Notes: a model not told the origin generated them from the letters alone. A stretch of 64,000 nucleotides of DNA from Haloglycomyces albus DSM 45210 (GCF_000527155.1 NZ_AZUQ01000001.1:1-64000), one strand, 5' to 3'; shown: positions 31,841-44,986, counted from the stretch's first letter. Numbers and translations: made by a program.

Positions 31841-32623
31841 GTGGCAATATCAAGTGAGCCTTTTGAATTTGACGCCGGTATGGCGGCCCCGGCGACGGTG
31901 TTGGTCACGCATGGTTTTACTGGAGACCCCGCCAGTATGCGGCCGTGGGGCGAGCATCTCCGTGCTGCTGGGTTTAACGTCGTTGCTCCGCTGCTTCCGG
32001 GCCATGGTGGGACCTGGCAGGATTTGTCCCGTACCGGCTGGGACGATTGGATGTCCGAGGTTGAGCAGGCTTTGAAACGGGCCGAGTCGTTCGGCCGTCC
32101 CGTCTTCGCCGCGGGTTTGTCCATGGGTGGGTCGTTGACCTTGCGTTTGGCCGAATTGCACCAGGAACGTCTGCGTGGTCTGGTTCTGGTCAATCCGGCA
32201 ATCGTCGACAGCACACCGCATGGTTTTCTCACTCCCTTCATCCACCGTGTCGTACCGTCGGTTGGCTCGATCGGTTCCGATATCAAGAAGCCGGACAAGA
32301 GGGAGTCGACGACCGACCGTACTCCTCTGGCTTCCTATGCGTCACTACGCCGTGGTTGGAAGGCGACGCGACGCGATTTGGATCGGATTCACCTTCCGAT
32401 GCGGATTTTTACCAGCGTGGACGATCACGTCGTGTCCCCGCGAAACAGCGCCGTCATTCGGTCCCAGGTGAGCTCCACCGATATTGTGTCCACCTCTCTA
32501 CTGCACAGTTACCACGTAGCCACCCTTGACTGGGATGCGGAACTGATTTTCCGCCAAAGCGCGGAGTTCATCCGTGCGTACAGCTCGGACACCGATAGCG
32601 ACAAGGAGTTGCAGAGTGGCTGA
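31841..32623 (+). CDS. alpha/beta hydrolase, carboxylesterase/lipase
   Basis: 260 residues from GTG 31841. THGFTGDPASMRPW forms the oxyanion-hole region, AGLSMGG (about 91-97) the nucleophile elbow with Ser94, and SVDDHVV plus HSYHVATLD supply Asp and His of the triad. It resembles Est30-type carboxylesterases acting on short-chain or monoacylglycerol esters. No signal peptide, so it is cytosolic. It overlaps the following membrane protein gene by 8 bases. Confidence 0.82.
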   Translation: MAISSEPFEFDAGMAAPATVLVTHGFTGDPASMRPWGEHLRAAGFNVVAPLLPGHGGTWQDLSRTGWDDWMSEVEQALKRAESFGRPVFAAGLSMGGSLTLRLAELHQERLRGLVLVNPAIVDSTPHGFLTPFIHRVVPSVGSIGSDIKKPDKRESTTDRTPLASYASLRRGWKATRRDLDRIHLPMRIFTSVDDHVVSPRNSAVIRSQVSSTDIVSTSLLHSYHVATLDWDAELIFRQSAEFIRAYSSDTDSDKELQSG

Positions 32624-33110
32624 CAGAGGTCATGACGATCACCTTGAGCCGGAAGAGGTCGATAAGCGCTTCCGGGAGATGGTCGACGGTTTGGACGAAC
32701 CTGAGGCTCAAGAGAAGGAACAGGACCAGGACAAACCTCAGGTTTCTTCTCCTCCAGAGGAGAAAAAGGAGGAGCCGACGCTCTTGGAGCTGTGGGACGC
32801 GGAACTTCCCGACGATGAGGATGAGGATACGGAATACCGTGCGCCTGAGCCTCCGCCGGTTCCGTGGCCGTCCCTGCAGGCGATTGGGGGCGTGGTGTGT
32901 CTCGTCCTCGGCCTTGTCGCGATTTTCGCGCCCGGTCTGATTCCGTTCACCCAGACGGCGAGTCGTGCCATCGGGGTGGCGGTCTTCATTCTCGGAGTGG
33001 TCATGCTGATCAATCGGCTTCGTGACGAGCCGTCGGATGACGGCGAACGGGGAGACGGAGCGGTTGTTTTAAACCACGCCGTCACCTGTTCACCACGGCC
33101 ACGGTGTTAG
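32616..33110 (+). CDS. acidic membrane protein
   Basis: 164 residues from GTG 32616. Residues 1-80 are highly charged and acidic (EPEAQEKEQDQDKP, DDEDEDTEYR) and probably cytosolic. Two membrane helices follow at about 92-112 and 118-138, then a charged tail. No named family recognised. Coupled by overlap to the carboxylesterase. It meets the opposite hydrolase gene at its 3' end with a 4-base overlap. Confidence 0.62.
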   Translation: MADRGHDDHLEPEEVDKRFREMVDGLDEPEAQEKEQDQDKPQVSSPPEEKKEEPTLLELWDAELPDDEDEDTEYRAPEPPPVPWPSLQAIGGVVCLVLGLVAIFAPGLIPFTQTASRAIGVAVFILGVVMLINRLRDEPSDDGERGDGAVVLNHAVTCSPRPRC

Positions 33111-33733
33111 GACACCAGCCACGAGAGCACCGCGTCGACGGAGTTTTCGGCGACGGGCCCTTCGAACAGATCGGCTTTGCTTTGCGAGACGGTCAACGGT
33201 GTCGCTCCGTAGTGGCTGCTCAATTCCGTCATGGTCTTGTCGTGGAGTGACTCTTCGGTGGTCACGAAACACAGCGACGGTCCTCCGACCAGGTCGGGCA
33301 GCCGTTTGGGGATTCGAGTGGGGTTGAGCAGCACTACTGCAGCGGTGGGGTATCGGGATGCCGATTCCAAAACCGCGTCAGAAGCGTCGCCGAACGCCAT
33401 GACGACCGCTTGATGCCGGAGCGATATCGCTGTCTGGACGATGTCGTGGCTTCGGGTGTCGATTCCGTTTGAGCGTACGTCCGCTGGTGTCTGTCCTTGC
33501 CCGCGTAGGTTCAGCGCCGCGCAATTGCGTCCTGCCGCCGCCAAACGCGGCAGCCAGAGTTTTTCACAGTCGCGCGCTTCATGTCCCGCATCGGGCACCA
33601 GGAGAATCGGAGTCGGATGAATGGGCTGGTCGTCGTAGTCCAGTGCGTCAGTCGGTTCAAGGCTGAGAACCTCCCTTTTGACAGAGGGTGGGGCTTCTTG
33701 CAGTCGCCGTTCATACCAACTGGCAAAGCTCAT
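33107..33733 (-). CDS. alpha/beta hydrolase-fold protein without a normal nucleophile
   Basis: 208 residues. The fold is indicated by ILLVPDAGHEARDCEKLWLPRLAAAG and LNLRGQGQTP. Where GxSxG should occur the sequence reads VVMAFGDASDAV, so the serine is replaced and the protein may be non-catalytic or use a different residue. It starts within the stop of the upstream FMO gene (ATGA), so it may serve as that enzyme's partner. Confidence 0.65.
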   Translation of the reverse strand: MSFASWYERRLQEAPPSVKREVLSLEPTDALDYDDQPIHPTPILLVPDAGHEARDCEKLWLPRLAAAGRNCAALNLRGQGQTPADVRSNGIDTRSHDIVQTAISLRHQAVVMAFGDASDAVLESASRYPTAAVVLLNPTRIPKRLPDLVGGPSLCFVTTEESLHDKTMTELSSHYGATPLTVSQSKADLFEGPVAENSVDAVLSWLVS

Positions 33734-35085
33734 GCCGTGTTCTCCTCTTCTAGTGCCGCTATGATGCGTCCGAGGGACTGTAGGTATTTCTCTCCGTCCA
33801 CAGCGAGGCTGTGACGTTGAGAGGTTCGTTGCGAAGATTCGGTTTGGTGACCGCTTTCGGCAACCACGGCTTGACGAAAGGCCACCGCGGTGTCGGGTTC
33901 ACCCTGGCGTACTCGCAACCAGTGGGAAATGACGTGGCTCTGCCAGTGTGCGATGGGTAGCAGGGCACTGTCGGTCTCTACCGCACCCAGGAATGCCAAG
34001 GTCTCCGCTTCCGGAGAGAACATGTTGGCCAGCAGGCGCGGCTGGTCGCCTCCGAGCAGTTCGGGTGGGCACGGTTCCAGTCCGGCCTCGAATCCGGTGG
34101 CGCAGACGATGACATCGGCGTCGATGACATCGTCGTCGCTGAAACGCACGCGATTTCCTTCGATGGCGGTGATGTCGGGCCGCCGTTCGATCGCACCCTC
34201 TCCCACACTTTCCAGGTAGTGGGCATTGTAGATCGTCTCGAGAAGTTGAGGATGCTGCGGCGGAACCGCGCCGAGATGGCGTGCGACTTTGAGTTCCGGG
34301 GCGATGAGTCGTTTGTGTTTCCGCCGCGCCAACCAGCCCCAACGGTCCCAACGAGGGGTTCGCACGGCACGCAGACGGGCGATTTGAGCCGGTCGACCGT
34401 TGAGGTATTTGGGCAGGTAACGATAGGGGCGTCGCGTCGAATGGAGGCAACGACGTGTTAGCGGCGCCGCCAGACACGCGATATCGGTGCCTGATACTCC
34501 CCCACCGACGATGACGACGTTCTTGTTTTTCCATTTAGCCGGATCGCCGATGCGTGACGAATGCACGATCTCGCCCGGGAAGCTATCTTGTCCTGGTATT
34601 TCGGGGAGGAAGGGGATGCGGTGGTGGCCGGTCGCCAGAATCACCGCCCCGTAGCGCATACGGCGTTCGGGTTGGCCCGGGATCGTGGACTTCAGGAGAA
34701 CGTCAAAGCGCGAACCTGAGGCCTTCTCAATACCCATGACTTGCGAACCGAACCAGATGTGGCCGGTGAGATCGAAGTGTTCCGCGTAGTCGCGGAGATA
34801 GGTCTCCATCTGCTCGGCACTGGGGAAATCCGGCCAATGATCGGGCATGGGGAAGTCGGGGATCTCCGTGAGATTCCGGGGAGTGGCGAGGTGTGTGTTC
34901 GGGTACAGGGGCGACCGCTGATTCTGCGCGTTCCACAGTCCCCCCACAACCGTGTCGCGTTCATAACAATCTACTTCAAAGCCGTTCTCTCGCAAGTTCT
35001 TGATTGCGATAAGCCCACAGGCGCCGGCACCTATCACACAGACGGCCTCGCGGCGATCGTACACGGATGCAGTGGTTTCGGACAC
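33730..35085 (-). CDS. flavin-containing monooxygenase
   Basis: 451 residues from GTG 35085 (AAGGAATCG upstream). N-terminal FAD site VIGAGACGLIAIKNLRENG, then the FMO-like FPGEIVHSSRI (canonical FxGxxxHxxxY with the last position changed), and NADPH site VIVGGGVSGTDIACLAA near residue 195. It should hydroxylate a nitrogen- or sulfur-containing or ketone substrate, unknown here. Paired with the altered hydrolase downstream. Confidence 0.82.
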   Translation of the reverse strand: MSETTASVYDRREAVCVIGAGACGLIAIKNLRENGFEVDCYERDTVVGGLWNAQNQRSPLYPNTHLATPRNLTEIPDFPMPDHWPDFPSAEQMETYLRDYAEHFDLTGHIWFGSQVMGIEKASGSRFDVLLKSTIPGQPERRMRYGAVILATGHHRIPFLPEIPGQDSFPGEIVHSSRIGDPAKWKNKNVVIVGGGVSGTDIACLAAPLTRRCLHSTRRPYRYLPKYLNGRPAQIARLRAVRTPRWDRWGWLARRKHKRLIAPELKVARHLGAVPPQHPQLLETIYNAHYLESVGEGAIERRPDITAIEGNRVRFSDDDVIDADVIVCATGFEAGLEPCPPELLGGDQPRLLANMFSPEAETLAFLGAVETDSALLPIAHWQSHVISHWLRVRQGEPDTAVAFRQAVVAESGHQTESSQRTSQRHSLAVDGEKYLQSLGRIIAALEEENTA

Positions 35086-35304
35086 GGGACGATTCCTTCA
35101 CACGACACGAGTAGTCTGACTATACAAGCAGATTACCTTGAACGAAATTCGCCTCCGAGGGCAGTTCGCCGTCGTGTCCAGAGTACGGTCACTCCAGGTC
35201 GACCCCGTGATCCAACCTGAAGCACGCTGGATCGACCCGCACCCGATCGAACCGCTGGGTAATGCCTGTTGTGCGGTTCGAACGGGCGGAAGTCAGGTGT
35301 CCTT

Positions 35305-35745
35305 TTAGGTGCTTCCGGCCGTATCGGCCAGCATGCGCAGTCCTACGACGACGGCGTTGGCCAGCTTCCCCTGGCCCAGTTCGGCTTCCATGGAAAAGAC
35401 CGCGAGAGCCGCCGAGCGATCCGGAATGCGTTCCCGAGCGGTCGCGCCGGTGACGATTTCCAGTTGCTTCTGTTCGGGGGATATGGCGATCAACACCGAA
35501 ACGTCCGGGTTGGACAAACGGTCGTGCAGCTTTTCCGCGGTCTCACGAACCTGATCGCTGAGGTCCCCGACGTACACGCTGTAGTCGAGTCCGCCGCCGT
35601 GCTGCTGCGCATTGGTCAACACTTGGTCGATGTGCATCAGATCGGCGGTGTCGAAGGGGCCGTCCAAGGCTTGGTGAACGCCGCTTTCAGCGCTGGCGGT
35701 CGATTCCTTGGCGGCGGGCTCGATCTCGGTATTACCACTGGCCAT
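35305..35745 (-). CDS. DUF5130 family protein
   Basis: 146 residues, GGGAGGCTCTC before the ATG. A TPM-like fold is suggested by HIDQVLTNAQQHGGGLDYSVYVGDLSDQVRE and DRSAALAVFSMEAELGQGKL. DUF5130 proteins are conserved in actinobacteria and function is unknown. The start overlaps the 3' end of the CtaJ-like gene, indicating a two-gene unit linked to respiration. Confidence 0.75.
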   Translation of the reverse strand: MASGNTEIEPAAKESTASAESGVHQALDGPFDTADLMHIDQVLTNAQQHGGGLDYSVYVGDLSDQVRETAEKLHDRLSNPDVSVLIAISPEQKQLEIVTGATARERIPDRSAALAVFSMEAELGQGKLANAVVVGLRMLADTAGST

Positions 35746-35965
35746 GAGAGCCTCCCTTGGGGCCTTGACGCTCAGTCTCGCTGTCGCTGGGCGCGTTCAC
35801 CTCGCTGTTTCCGGCTATGAACCACACTGGTTCAAAGTCGTATGGCTCCCCTGGGCGGTACTGCGCTTGCGAGCGTGGGTGACGCAGATATATCACGGCG
35901 AACACCGTGAGAGCCACCAGGATGGGGACGCCAAGAAATATCAATACCTGCTGGAAAATCGGCAT
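35732..35965 (-). CDS. ctaJ: aa3-type cytochrome oxidase subunit CtaJ-like
   Basis: 77 residues with AGGGGAATAAC before the ATG. One N-terminal membrane helix (VLIFLGVPILVALTVFAVIYL), then YRPGEPYDFEPVWF, the conserved stretch of CtaJ, a small actinobacterial subunit of the bcc-aa3 supercomplex. The C-terminal 30 residues are polar. Overlaps DUF5130 by 14 bases. Confidence 0.78.
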   Translation of the reverse strand: MPIFQQVLIFLGVPILVALTVFAVIYLRHPRSQAQYRPGEPYDFEPVWFIAGNSEVNAPSDSETERQGPKGGSHGQW

Positions 35966-36230
35966 GTTATTCCCCTACGTTTTGTTTGGGCGGAGGAACG
36001 GTTCGGTGTGGACTTATCGGTGCCGGTGTAGTTCTTTGACAGCTTATCGCAATCCGATGGGATCGGTTGTCGCGTCGATGAATGTACCGACTGCCCGGAT
36101 TCTCTCCGAACGATGTTCCTATTTCGCAGCCTAATGGACCCGCCGGGTGACGGTGGCCCGTGTTAGGGGTTTAGCGTATTCCATCACCTGTGCGGATCGG
36201 CGGCCGTCGCACGTCGTGGTGCGGTCATTG

Positions 36231-36986
36231 TCAAGAGTCGCGTCGATCCGGTAGGGCGTTGCGCCATTCGGCCAGTTTCATCCGGCGTTCGTCCTCGCTG
36301 ATTTTGGGACAGACGGGAGCGCAGTTGGTGCCACCGGGGACCTTGTAGCTCATACAGCAGGACTGACCCAGACCGACCGTCGCGCCTTCGTAGTGAACCC
36401 AACGTGGCCCTGGCGTCGGAAAGCTCGCTTCGGCCAGTGTCGCGTCCGCATCGGTGGAGGCGGCCACGGCGTCGTCTCCGAGTGCGGGCCTGGGTAGGAA
36501 GGCATCGGCGAAGGTGTCGGTCACATGCGCCCAGAGCGCCCGGTTTCCCAGCCGGGTGTGACGGCCGATCGACTCGACGAGATCGGCCCCGAGGGAGTGG
36601 ACGTATTCGGCAAGCGCTTTACGGGCGGCGCTGCCGTCCAGTCGGCGGGCCGGGCCCCGGGAGAAGGACACGGCGTCGTACCAGCCGCTGGAGTGGAGGC
36701 GAACCGATATCGCTGCGGGGTCGTATTCGGGAAGCAGTCCGTGTTCGCGTACCGCCCACAGTGCGGGGCGGACATAGAGTCCGGTCATCCAGCCGATGAA
36801 GTAGGCGGCCGTGGTGTCTTCGGGGGCCTCTTCCGCCTCTCCGTATCGACTCATGTGTGTAGCCAACAGCGTGGAGCCGTTCGCAAAGAGTTCGGCGAGG
36901 GTGCGCCAGTGGTCGCCGTCGGCAGTGAGGACTCGTGGTCCGACATAGCCTGGCGATTGGAACAGGGTGTTGTCTATCCAAACCAT
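36231..36986 (-). CDS. FhuF-like (2Fe-2S) ferric siderophore reductase
   Basis: 251 residues. The C-terminal CC-MSYKVPGGTN-CAPVC matches the FhuF cluster motif CC-x10-C-x2-C except that three residues separate the last two Cys. FhuF reduces Fe(III) released from imported siderophores in the cytosol. The N-terminal region (ALWAVREHGLLPEYDP) is FhuF/IucA-like. It starts 5 bases after the GNAT gene. A partial IdeR/DtxR-like box overlaps the junction. Confidence 0.75.
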   Translation of the reverse strand: MVWIDNTLFQSPGYVGPRVLTADGDHWRTLAELFANGSTLLATHMSRYGEAEEAPEDTTAAYFIGWMTGLYVRPALWAVREHGLLPEYDPAAISVRLHSSGWYDAVSFSRGPARRLDGSAARKALAEYVHSLGADLVESIGRHTRLGNRALWAHVTDTFADAFLPRPALGDDAVAASTDADATLAEASFPTPGPRWVHYEGATVGLGQSCCMSYKVPGGTNCAPVCPKISEDERRMKLAEWRNALPDRRDS

Positions 36987-36991
36987 CGAAA

Positions 36992-37010
36992 TCAGGTTAC
37001 ATTACCCCTA
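36992..37010 (-). promoter_or_regulatory. possible IdeR/DtxR iron box
   Basis: TCAGGTTACATTACCCCTA (plus strand) shares 12 of 19 positions with TTAGGTTAGGCTAACCTAA, the left half being perfect over AGGTTA. It lies 6-24 bases before the FhuF-like start but also overlaps the GNAT stop, so it may be chance. Confidence 0.3.
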
Positions 37011-37579
37011 GGGGGTATATCGGTTCGGGCGTCACGAGTCGTCTCAAGATCCTTTACGTACTGACGGCAGCGATACACCCGACGGTAGCGGGCTCTCAAT
37101 TCCTGCTCCGCTTCGACGGATGCGTGCGCGAAGGTCGTGACCGGGGCGAGCGGAGGAGCGGGAGGTAGGCCGCTCTCGTCGTGCTCAATGTATACATGTA
37201 GGTACTCAAACTCAACGGTGAATCCGGCCGCCTCGTACCATGCGTTGGAGGCATCACCCCGGCGAGTCCACGCCTGGAGAAGCTCTGTGGACTCCAGCCG
37301 AGCCAGGGCGTCATCCAGGAGGGCCTCAGCGATCCCTCGCCGGCGATGGTCGGGATGGACGGCCAGGTCCTCGATCGTGGCTTCGCGCCCGGCCACGGAA
37401 ACGTCGATCAGGCCCACGACACCGTCATCCCCAACGGCCACCAATTCGATGTCGACACCCGTCGGCTTGGTTGTCCGCACATCGTCGTAATACGAGGAGG
37501 TAAAGAAGGAGAGCAGACGGCAACGCAACCAATCTGCTTCATCAGCCCTACGATAGAGACGAACGTCATAATCGATCAT
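36992..37579 (-). CDS. GNAT family N-acetyltransferase
   Basis: 195 residues from ATG 37579; a longer frame to 37615 has no ribosome site. VDVSVAGREATIEDLAVHPDHRRRGIAEALLDDAL is the acetyl-CoA-binding region (motif A with Q/R-x-x-G-x-G/A as RRRGIA). DASNAWYEAAGF supplies the Tyr of motif B. Substrate unknown. Adjacent to the FhuF-like gene, it may act on iron-chelate precursors, but that rests on position only. Confidence 0.8.
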   Translation of the reverse strand: MIDYDVRLYRRADEADWLRCRLLSFFTSSYYDDVRTTKPTGVDIELVAVGDDGVVGLIDVSVAGREATIEDLAVHPDHRRRGIAEALLDDALARLESTELLQAWTRRGDASNAWYEAAGFTVEFEYLHVYIEHDESGLPPAPPLAPVTTFAHASVEAEQELRARYRRVYRCRQYVKDLETTRDARTDIPPRGNVT

Positions 37580-37655
37580 TTCGGAGATGCTAGACCGTCG
37601 CAGTCCGGGCATCAATCCGTTTTCAGCCGTCCGGCCCTTCGGGCGCCAACGGCGA

Positions 37656-38189
37656 TCATCGCACCAGGCTGAGCCAGGGCTCCCAGTTGGGATCGGTCGT
37701 CCGCCCGAGGCGAAGCCCCTGGATCTGCCACCGGCTCGGGGCTTTCGGGGTACGGGTCAGTCTCCATCCGATCTCGGACAGCAGACGGTCGCCCTTGCGC
37801 TGGTTACAGTGGGCACACGCGGCGACGACGTTGTCCCAGGAATGTGTGCCGCCACGGGAGCGGGGAATCACATGATCCAGCGTTTCGGCACCGTATCCGC
37901 AGTAAACGCAGGTCCATCCGTCGCGGATGAACACTCCACGCCGGGACGGGGAGGCCGACATCTGGTGCGGTACGTGCACGTACCGCTTGAGCCGAACTAC
38001 GCTGGGAACCGGCAGGTCAAATGATTCACTGTGCAGGTAACCGTCTCCGGGGGTGACGGTGACGGCTTTGTTCGTGAGCAGAAGAACGGCCGCTCGCCGA
38101 ACCGATACGATACACAGTGGTTCATAGCTCTGATTGAGCACCAATGAACTGGAGAGGTGGGTTGTCGTCCTATGTCGAGGTCGCATCAT
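37656..38189 (-). CDS. HNH endonuclease
   Basis: 177 residues from ATG 38189 with GAGAGGA upstream. The sequence contains LVLNQSYEPLCIVSVRRAAVLLL and the HNH core CVYCGYGAETLDHVIPRSRGGTHSWDNVVAACAHCNQRKG, with both zinc CxxC pairs and the DH motif. This is the standalone actinobacterial chromosomal family, found near glbO in mycobacteria as I recall. Its role is not established. Confidence 0.83.
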   Translation of the reverse strand: MMRPRHRTTTHLSSSLVLNQSYEPLCIVSVRRAAVLLLTNKAVTVTPGDGYLHSESFDLPVPSVVRLKRYVHVPHQMSASPSRRGVFIRDGWTCVYCGYGAETLDHVIPRSRGGTHSWDNVVAACAHCNQRKGDRLLSEIGWRLTRTPKAPSRWQIQGLRLGRTTDPNWEPWLSLVR

Positions 38190-38368
38190 ATTCGGTGTCC
38201 TCTCTCGGTCGAGACGACTCAATTTTGACCTATATCTCAATTGAATGCATCCCGGTTTAGGGTCGATGGGGATTAAGTTTTGATTTTTTCGTCGACTCCT
38301 GGGCCGCCGGTCGCTCCTGCCACCGTTTTTACGCATATTATCAAGTACTTATCATAAAAGAGGTATCG

Positions 38369-39361
38369 ATGTCTTCAATTGCCGCTGAGGCCGATGGCTC
38401 GCCGTGTGAGCCAGGTGTGACGGCGTGCCATTTCGTTTGGGACCTCACCGAAAGCGAGAAATGGAGCTCCATTCTCGGTGGAATCTTGGATAAGACGCTG
38501 CAAGTCGTCGTCGTCCTACTGATTGCCGTCATCGCCCGTTCTCTACTGAATCGCGCGATGGCGAAGCTGATCGACAAGATGACCGCCGCCAATGAAGCGA
38601 AGCGCGCGGCGGAGTGGAATAAGCTCCTCGACCGGAACGGTCCGTCCCGACGGTCGCAACTGGTCGGCGACCGTTCCCAGCAACGCGCCGCCACCCTGAA
38701 ATCGGTCATGCAGTACATCGTTTCCGTCGTGGTGTACGTCACCGCCCTCCTGATCATTCTGGCCCAGTTGGGACTGCAGATCGGCCCCTTGCTCGCCAGC
38801 GCGGGTGTGGTCGGTTTGGCCATTGGTTTCGGTGCGCAAAACCTCGTCAAGGACTACGTCAGCGGGATTTTCATGCTGCTGGAGGATCAGTACGGCCTGG
38901 GAGACTGGGTCAACGTCGGTGACGCGGAAGGAACCGTCGAGGACATGGGTCTGCGCACGACGACGTTGCGCGACCTCGGCGGCACCCTGTGGTACGTCCG
39001 CAACGGCGAAATCCTTCGCGTGGGCAACTCCTCCCAGAGCTGGGCGTACGTGGTCGTCGACATCCCTCTCTCGCCTTCGGTGAACATCGAAGAGTCGTCG
39101 CAGGTGATCATGAACGCCACCCGCAATGTGGTCACCGACCCGCACTGGCAGGAATACGTACTGACCGACCCCGAATATCTCGGTGTACAGAACCTGACGG
39201 TCGACGAAGTCACCATCCGTATTGGACTGCGTTCGGTAAGCGACCAACAGTGGGCGCTGGGTCGTGAACTTCGTCGCCGGATCGGCGATGAACTCCACGA
39301 GGCGGGCATCAGTCAGGAAATGACGACCAACCGGGTCTTCGTTCCGCGCCGACAGCAGTAA
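38369..39361 (+). CDS. mscS: mechanosensitive channel MscS family
   Basis: 330 residues, AGAGGTATCG before the ATG. Membrane helices at about 42-65, 108-130 and 138-160; pore helix and beta domain LLASAGVVGLAIGFGAQNLVKDYVSGIFML is the MscS signature, followed by GLGDWVNVGDAEGTVEDMGLRTTTLRD. It releases solutes on hypo-osmotic shock. C-terminal vestibule is complete. A perfect 32-base palindrome follows the stop. Confidence 0.88.
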   Translation: MSSIAAEADGSPCEPGVTACHFVWDLTESEKWSSILGGILDKTLQVVVVLLIAVIARSLLNRAMAKLIDKMTAANEAKRAAEWNKLLDRNGPSRRSQLVGDRSQQRAATLKSVMQYIVSVVVYVTALLIILAQLGLQIGPLLASAGVVGLAIGFGAQNLVKDYVSGIFMLLEDQYGLGDWVNVGDAEGTVEDMGLRTTTLRDLGGTLWYVRNGEILRVGNSSQSWAYVVVDIPLSPSVNIEESSQVIMNATRNVVTDPHWQEYVLTDPEYLGVQNLTVDEVTIRIGLRSVSDQQWALGRELRRRIGDELHEAGISQEMTTNRVFVPRRQQ

Positions 39362-39368
39362 AGTCGAT

Positions 39369-39400
39369 CGTGGCGGGTGGAATCGATTCCACCCGCCACG
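39369..39400 (+). terminator. perfect 32-base palindrome, likely mRNA 3' hairpin
   Basis: CGTGGCGGGTGGAATC followed by its exact complement. It begins 8 bases after the mscS stop. No T-run follows, so it is a weak or factor-assisted terminator, or an mRNA end stabiliser. Confidence 0.65.
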
Positions 39401-39492
39401 GCCTCTACCGGTCGATTCGCTTGTGTGACGCTCGTTTCGTCAAGGTGTGACTCCGGTCAGATCGCTTTTGTTTTCCTTGAGTTATTGGCACG

Positions 39493-40002
39493 ATGGGTTA
39501 CATGGCTACCTCCGACAAGGCACATTCCACCGGCGCACAGTCGGCGACCAGCTCCATGCCCACCAACAGCCCCGCCCAGGGCACCATTCCTCTCCGGCGC
39601 GCCACCCCGTCGAACACCCCCGGACCGGAACAAAGCTTCTACACCCTCGTGGGCGGATCAGAGACCTTCGAAAAGCTCTCCCACGCCTTTTACGACCGGG
39701 TCAAGGACGAACCGCTCCTGATCCAGTACTACGACCCCAACGATCTGGACGGTGCGGCCCGTCGCCTCCAGTTGTTCCTGGAACAGTATTGGGGCGGCCC
39801 CCACACCTATCAGGAGGAACGTGGCCATCCCCGTCTGCGGATGCGGCACGCCTCCTTCCGTATCGGAATCGCCGAACGCGACGCCTGGCTCAACTGCATG
39901 CGGGGCGCCATGGACGCCGTTCAACTTGACCCCGAACACGACCGGATCATGTGGGACTACATGGTCCGTGCCGCTGATTTCCTCCGCAACGTACAGGAAT
40001 AA
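39493..40002 (+). CDS. glbO: truncated haemoglobin, GlbO type
   Basis: 169 residues, or 166 if translation starts at ATG 39502. The globin begins near residue 58 (FYTLVGGSETFEKLSHAFYDRV) with the trHb group II features YYDPNDLDGAARRLQLFLEQYWGGPHTY, and His of the F helix in RMRHASFRIG. It binds O2 in the cytosol, probably near the respiratory chain. The 55-residue polar Ser/Thr/Pro N-terminal extension is unusual. Confidence 0.85.
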   Translation: MGYMATSDKAHSTGAQSATSSMPTNSPAQGTIPLRRATPSNTPGPEQSFYTLVGGSETFEKLSHAFYDRVKDEPLLIQYYDPNDLDGAARRLQLFLEQYWGGPHTYQEERGHPRLRMRHASFRIGIAERDAWLNCMRGAMDAVQLDPEHDRIMWDYMVRAADFLRNVQE

Positions 40003-40074
40003 CGCACCGGCGATCAGCCCGAGCAAAATCCGTTCGCGTCCCGGCGGACTCAAGACGTATCCTAGGGACTTGTC

Positions 40075-43992
<3,918 letters not shown>

Positions 43993-44106
43993 ACCGGAAG
44001 CCCTGGACATCCGGGAACCGGATAGCGAGATATCGCCCACAGTCGACATTGGTTTGGGACGATGAGGACGTTCCCCTCGGGCGGATGACAGAAAGGTTGT
44101 CAGCCA

Positions 44107-44829
44107 ATGCGAATACGATCCGCCATCGTTGGGGCGCTCGCGGCCGTGATGTCAGGGCTCTTGGCCATGTCCGCGACCACCGCACAGGCCCAGAATCCCG
44201 CGATCCCCACCGACGGTTGGGATCATTCATCCGCCTGGGCATGGACGACCGACACTCACACGTCCTCGCTGACAGAAGAGGTCGAATCGCTTCTCTCCCA
44301 GGAACTACCGGATCTCAGTTTCTCAGCGAACTTCAACGCGCATCGTGCCCAATTTCCGACCAACATGGCCGACGATCGCGTCTCTTACATGCGCCTCTTC
44401 TATGGCGACTGGGACGTCGTGGAGCGGTCCGAAGGCATATCCGTTTTCACCGTCCTTCCCGGAGGGTGGCGGACCGGCATCAATCGGGGAGAATGGGACT
44501 CCAGCTATCTTATCGACTGTCCCGCGTTCGACTATATTCGTGAATGCAAAGAGGGTTGGGAAGGCGACCGCCAGTACGCTCTGGTCGTCAGCGACTGGCA
44601 TATCCAGAAAGTCCACTTTCTACCGGACGGGTCGGCGGTTTCGATCGTTTGGTATACGACCGGACTGACCGACTTGCAAGCCACCACCGACGACGTTTCC
44701 GCACTTCTCGAAAAGATCGGCACCGGATCGGTGTGGACCGCATGGATGGACGACGAATGCGACTGCGCCGCCACTCAAACCGAGCCGCAACCCGAATCGG
44801 TCGGCTTCCAGTACCTGGATCGGAACTAA
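44107..44829 (+). CDS. secreted protein of unknown function
   Basis: 240 residues, GAAAGGTTGTCAGCC before the ATG. Signal peptide 1-29 (AIVGALAAVMSGLLAM, cleavage after AQA). The mature part is acidic with Trp-rich strands (DGWDHSSAWAWTTDTH) and four Cys (C139, C147, C219 and C221, by my count), probably two disulfides. No known domain recognised. It ends 157 bases before the structured repeat. Confidence 0.65.
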   Translation: MRIRSAIVGALAAVMSGLLAMSATTAQAQNPAIPTDGWDHSSAWAWTTDTHTSSLTEEVESLLSQELPDLSFSANFNAHRAQFPTNMADDRVSYMRLFYGDWDVVERSEGISVFTVLPGGWRTGINRGEWDSSYLIDCPAFDYIRECKEGWEGDRQYALVVSDWHIQKVHFLPDGSAVSIVWYTTGLTDLQATTDDVSALLEKIGTGSVWTAWMDDECDCAATQTEPQPESVGFQYLDRN

Positions 44830-44986
44830 AATCCAAGACCCAGTCCAGGTGGGCCAGGTGGAAACGATCCACTTGGACGGCAACCGCCGCATCTGTTAGC
44901 GGCGGCAGAGCTGCCTATACCGTCAGAAAACTCGATTACCATGAATGCCCCGACGAAACTGGCGAGCTTCGAACGACGTGTAGAAG

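Noticed and set aside
31567-31857. Small protein shared by both 135-base repeat copies
   Set aside because: Part of a reading frame (RLFQVLQICARRI) is conserved, but the frames differ outside, differences are not third-position biased and pairing changes favour RNA or DNA structure.
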